From Marifrigoribacter sp047730175 (GTDB lineage: Bacteria; Bacteroidota; Bacteroidia; Flavobacteriales; Flavobacteriaceae): a DNA stretch of 64,000 nt. The notes under the pieces were generated by a model. The model had not been told where the DNA came from. It did no database searches and worked only from the letters and a program-made list of their open reading frames with translations. The stretch covers positions 2,418,001-2,482,000 of the forward strand of contig NZ_CP159833.1 of the NCBI RefSeq assembly GCF_047730175.1, given 5' to 3'. The translations under genes and the position numbers were made by a program. This document shows, piece by piece, positions 63,554 to 64,000 of this stretch. Each line of letters begins with the position of its first letter. Position 1 is the first letter of the stretch.

Positions 63554-64000
63554 ATGACTACTGAAGTAGTAAACACAAAAGAACTTCAAAAATTAGATCC
63601 AGTTTTTGGTCAAATGTCATTCGATGACCATGAACAAATCGTTTTTTGCAACGACAAAGATAGTGGATTAAAGGCAATAATAGGAATTCATAATACAGTA
63701 ATGGGACCTGCTTTAGGAGGTACTAGAATGTGGAATTATAATAATGAATGGGAAGCTTTAAATGATGTTTTACGGCTTTCAAGAGGGATGACATATAAAG
63801 CAGCAATTACAGGTCTTAATTTAGGGGGAGGTAAAGCAGTAATTATTGGTGATGCTAAAACTCAAAAAACACCTGAGTTAATGCTTCGTTTTGGAGAATT
63901 TGTTCATTCGTTAAGCGGAAGATATATTACAGCAGAAGATATTGGAATGGCTACGAGTGATATGGATTTAGTAAGAACTGTGACTCCTTATGTTACAGGT
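63554..64000 (+). CDS. Glu/Leu/Phe/Val dehydrogenase, 5' part (runs off window)
   Basis: From ATG 63554 the frame stays open for 149 codons to the window end. It shows the amino-acid dehydrogenase dimerisation domain: GIHNTVMGPALGGTRMWNY, LSRGMTYKAAITGLNLGGGKAVIIGD (with the catalytic Lys region), and ITAEDIGMATSDMDLV. The pattern with MGPALGGTR is that of leucine/phenylalanine-type dehydrogenases, which deaminate branched-chain amino acids with NAD+. The Rossmann domain lies outside the window. Confidence 0.92.
   Translation, partial: MTTEVVNTKELQKLDPVFGQMSFDDHEQIVFCNDKDSGLKAIIGIHNTVMGPALGGTRMWNYNNEWEALNDVLRLSRGMTYKAAITGLNLGGGKAVIIGDAKTQKTPELMLRFGEFVHSLSGRYITAEDIGMATSDMDLVRTVTPYVTG

Overview
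This window comes from a Bacteroidota chromosome, most likely family Flavobacteriaceae. The base composition is AT-rich. Three proteins carry C-terminal sorting domains for the type IX secretion system. Promoter -7 boxes of the form TAnnTTTG lie before several genes. The low-molecular-weight thiol gene bshC, a DUF3276 protein, M14 and M1 exported peptidases and many short lipoprotein or secretory signals fit the same group. No tRNA, rRNA or CRISPR array was seen.

Region 1 (1-12.7 kb, minus strand): a TauE/SafE permease, a LysM-gene remnant, a SulP anion transporter with STAS domain, a DEAD-box RNA helicase and a very large exported beta-propeller/amidohydrolase. An apparent four-gene operon follows: an FG-GAP T9SS cargo, a GluR0-like glutamate-receptor channel, a secreted propeller and an M1 peptidase. 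The channel and propeller genes share a duplicated signal-peptide segment.

Region 2 (12.75-26.1 kb): an accessory array built like integron gene cassettes. About ten units carry unrelated genes: a CoiA-like nuclease, a HEPN two-gene module, a tiny membrane protein, PH/SHOCT, GNAT, an esterase, two CPBP proteases, a phosphoesterase plus a LytS/LytTR pair, DUF3995 plus a flavin monooxygenase, and a PD-(D/E)XK nuclease. attC-like folded repeats separate them. The two ends of each unit are complementary to each other and differ between units, which is the property expected of cassettes that circularise through attC. No integrase is in the window, and both array ends look truncated. This is the most unusual system here.

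Region 3 (26.1-34.5 kb): decayed esterase sequence, then a FIST-domain sensor overlapping a PAS hybrid histidine kinase (resembling NosP/NahK nitric-oxide sensing pairs). Next come a pseudogene with three in-frame stops that ends in a partial attC-like element, a MddA-like methanethiol methyltransferase, a NYN/LOTUS protein, an exported HIT protein, a small unknown protein and an esterase-TPR protein preceded by a perfect 40-bp palindrome.

Region 4 (34.5-64 kb): mostly conserved functions. These are a serine hydrolase, NhaA, a two-repeat DUF4397 T9SS protein, two M14 carboxypeptidases, bshC, guaA, a LysM/PBP1 protein, DUF922, DUF3820, pyrG, yidC, an acetolactate-decarboxylase-like lipoprotein, a MORN-repeat protein, a fasciclin lipoprotein, mnmA, a T9SS subtilase, a nitronate-monooxygenase-like protein, DUF3276, an ABC exporter and the 5' part of a Glu/Leu/Phe/Val dehydrogenase.
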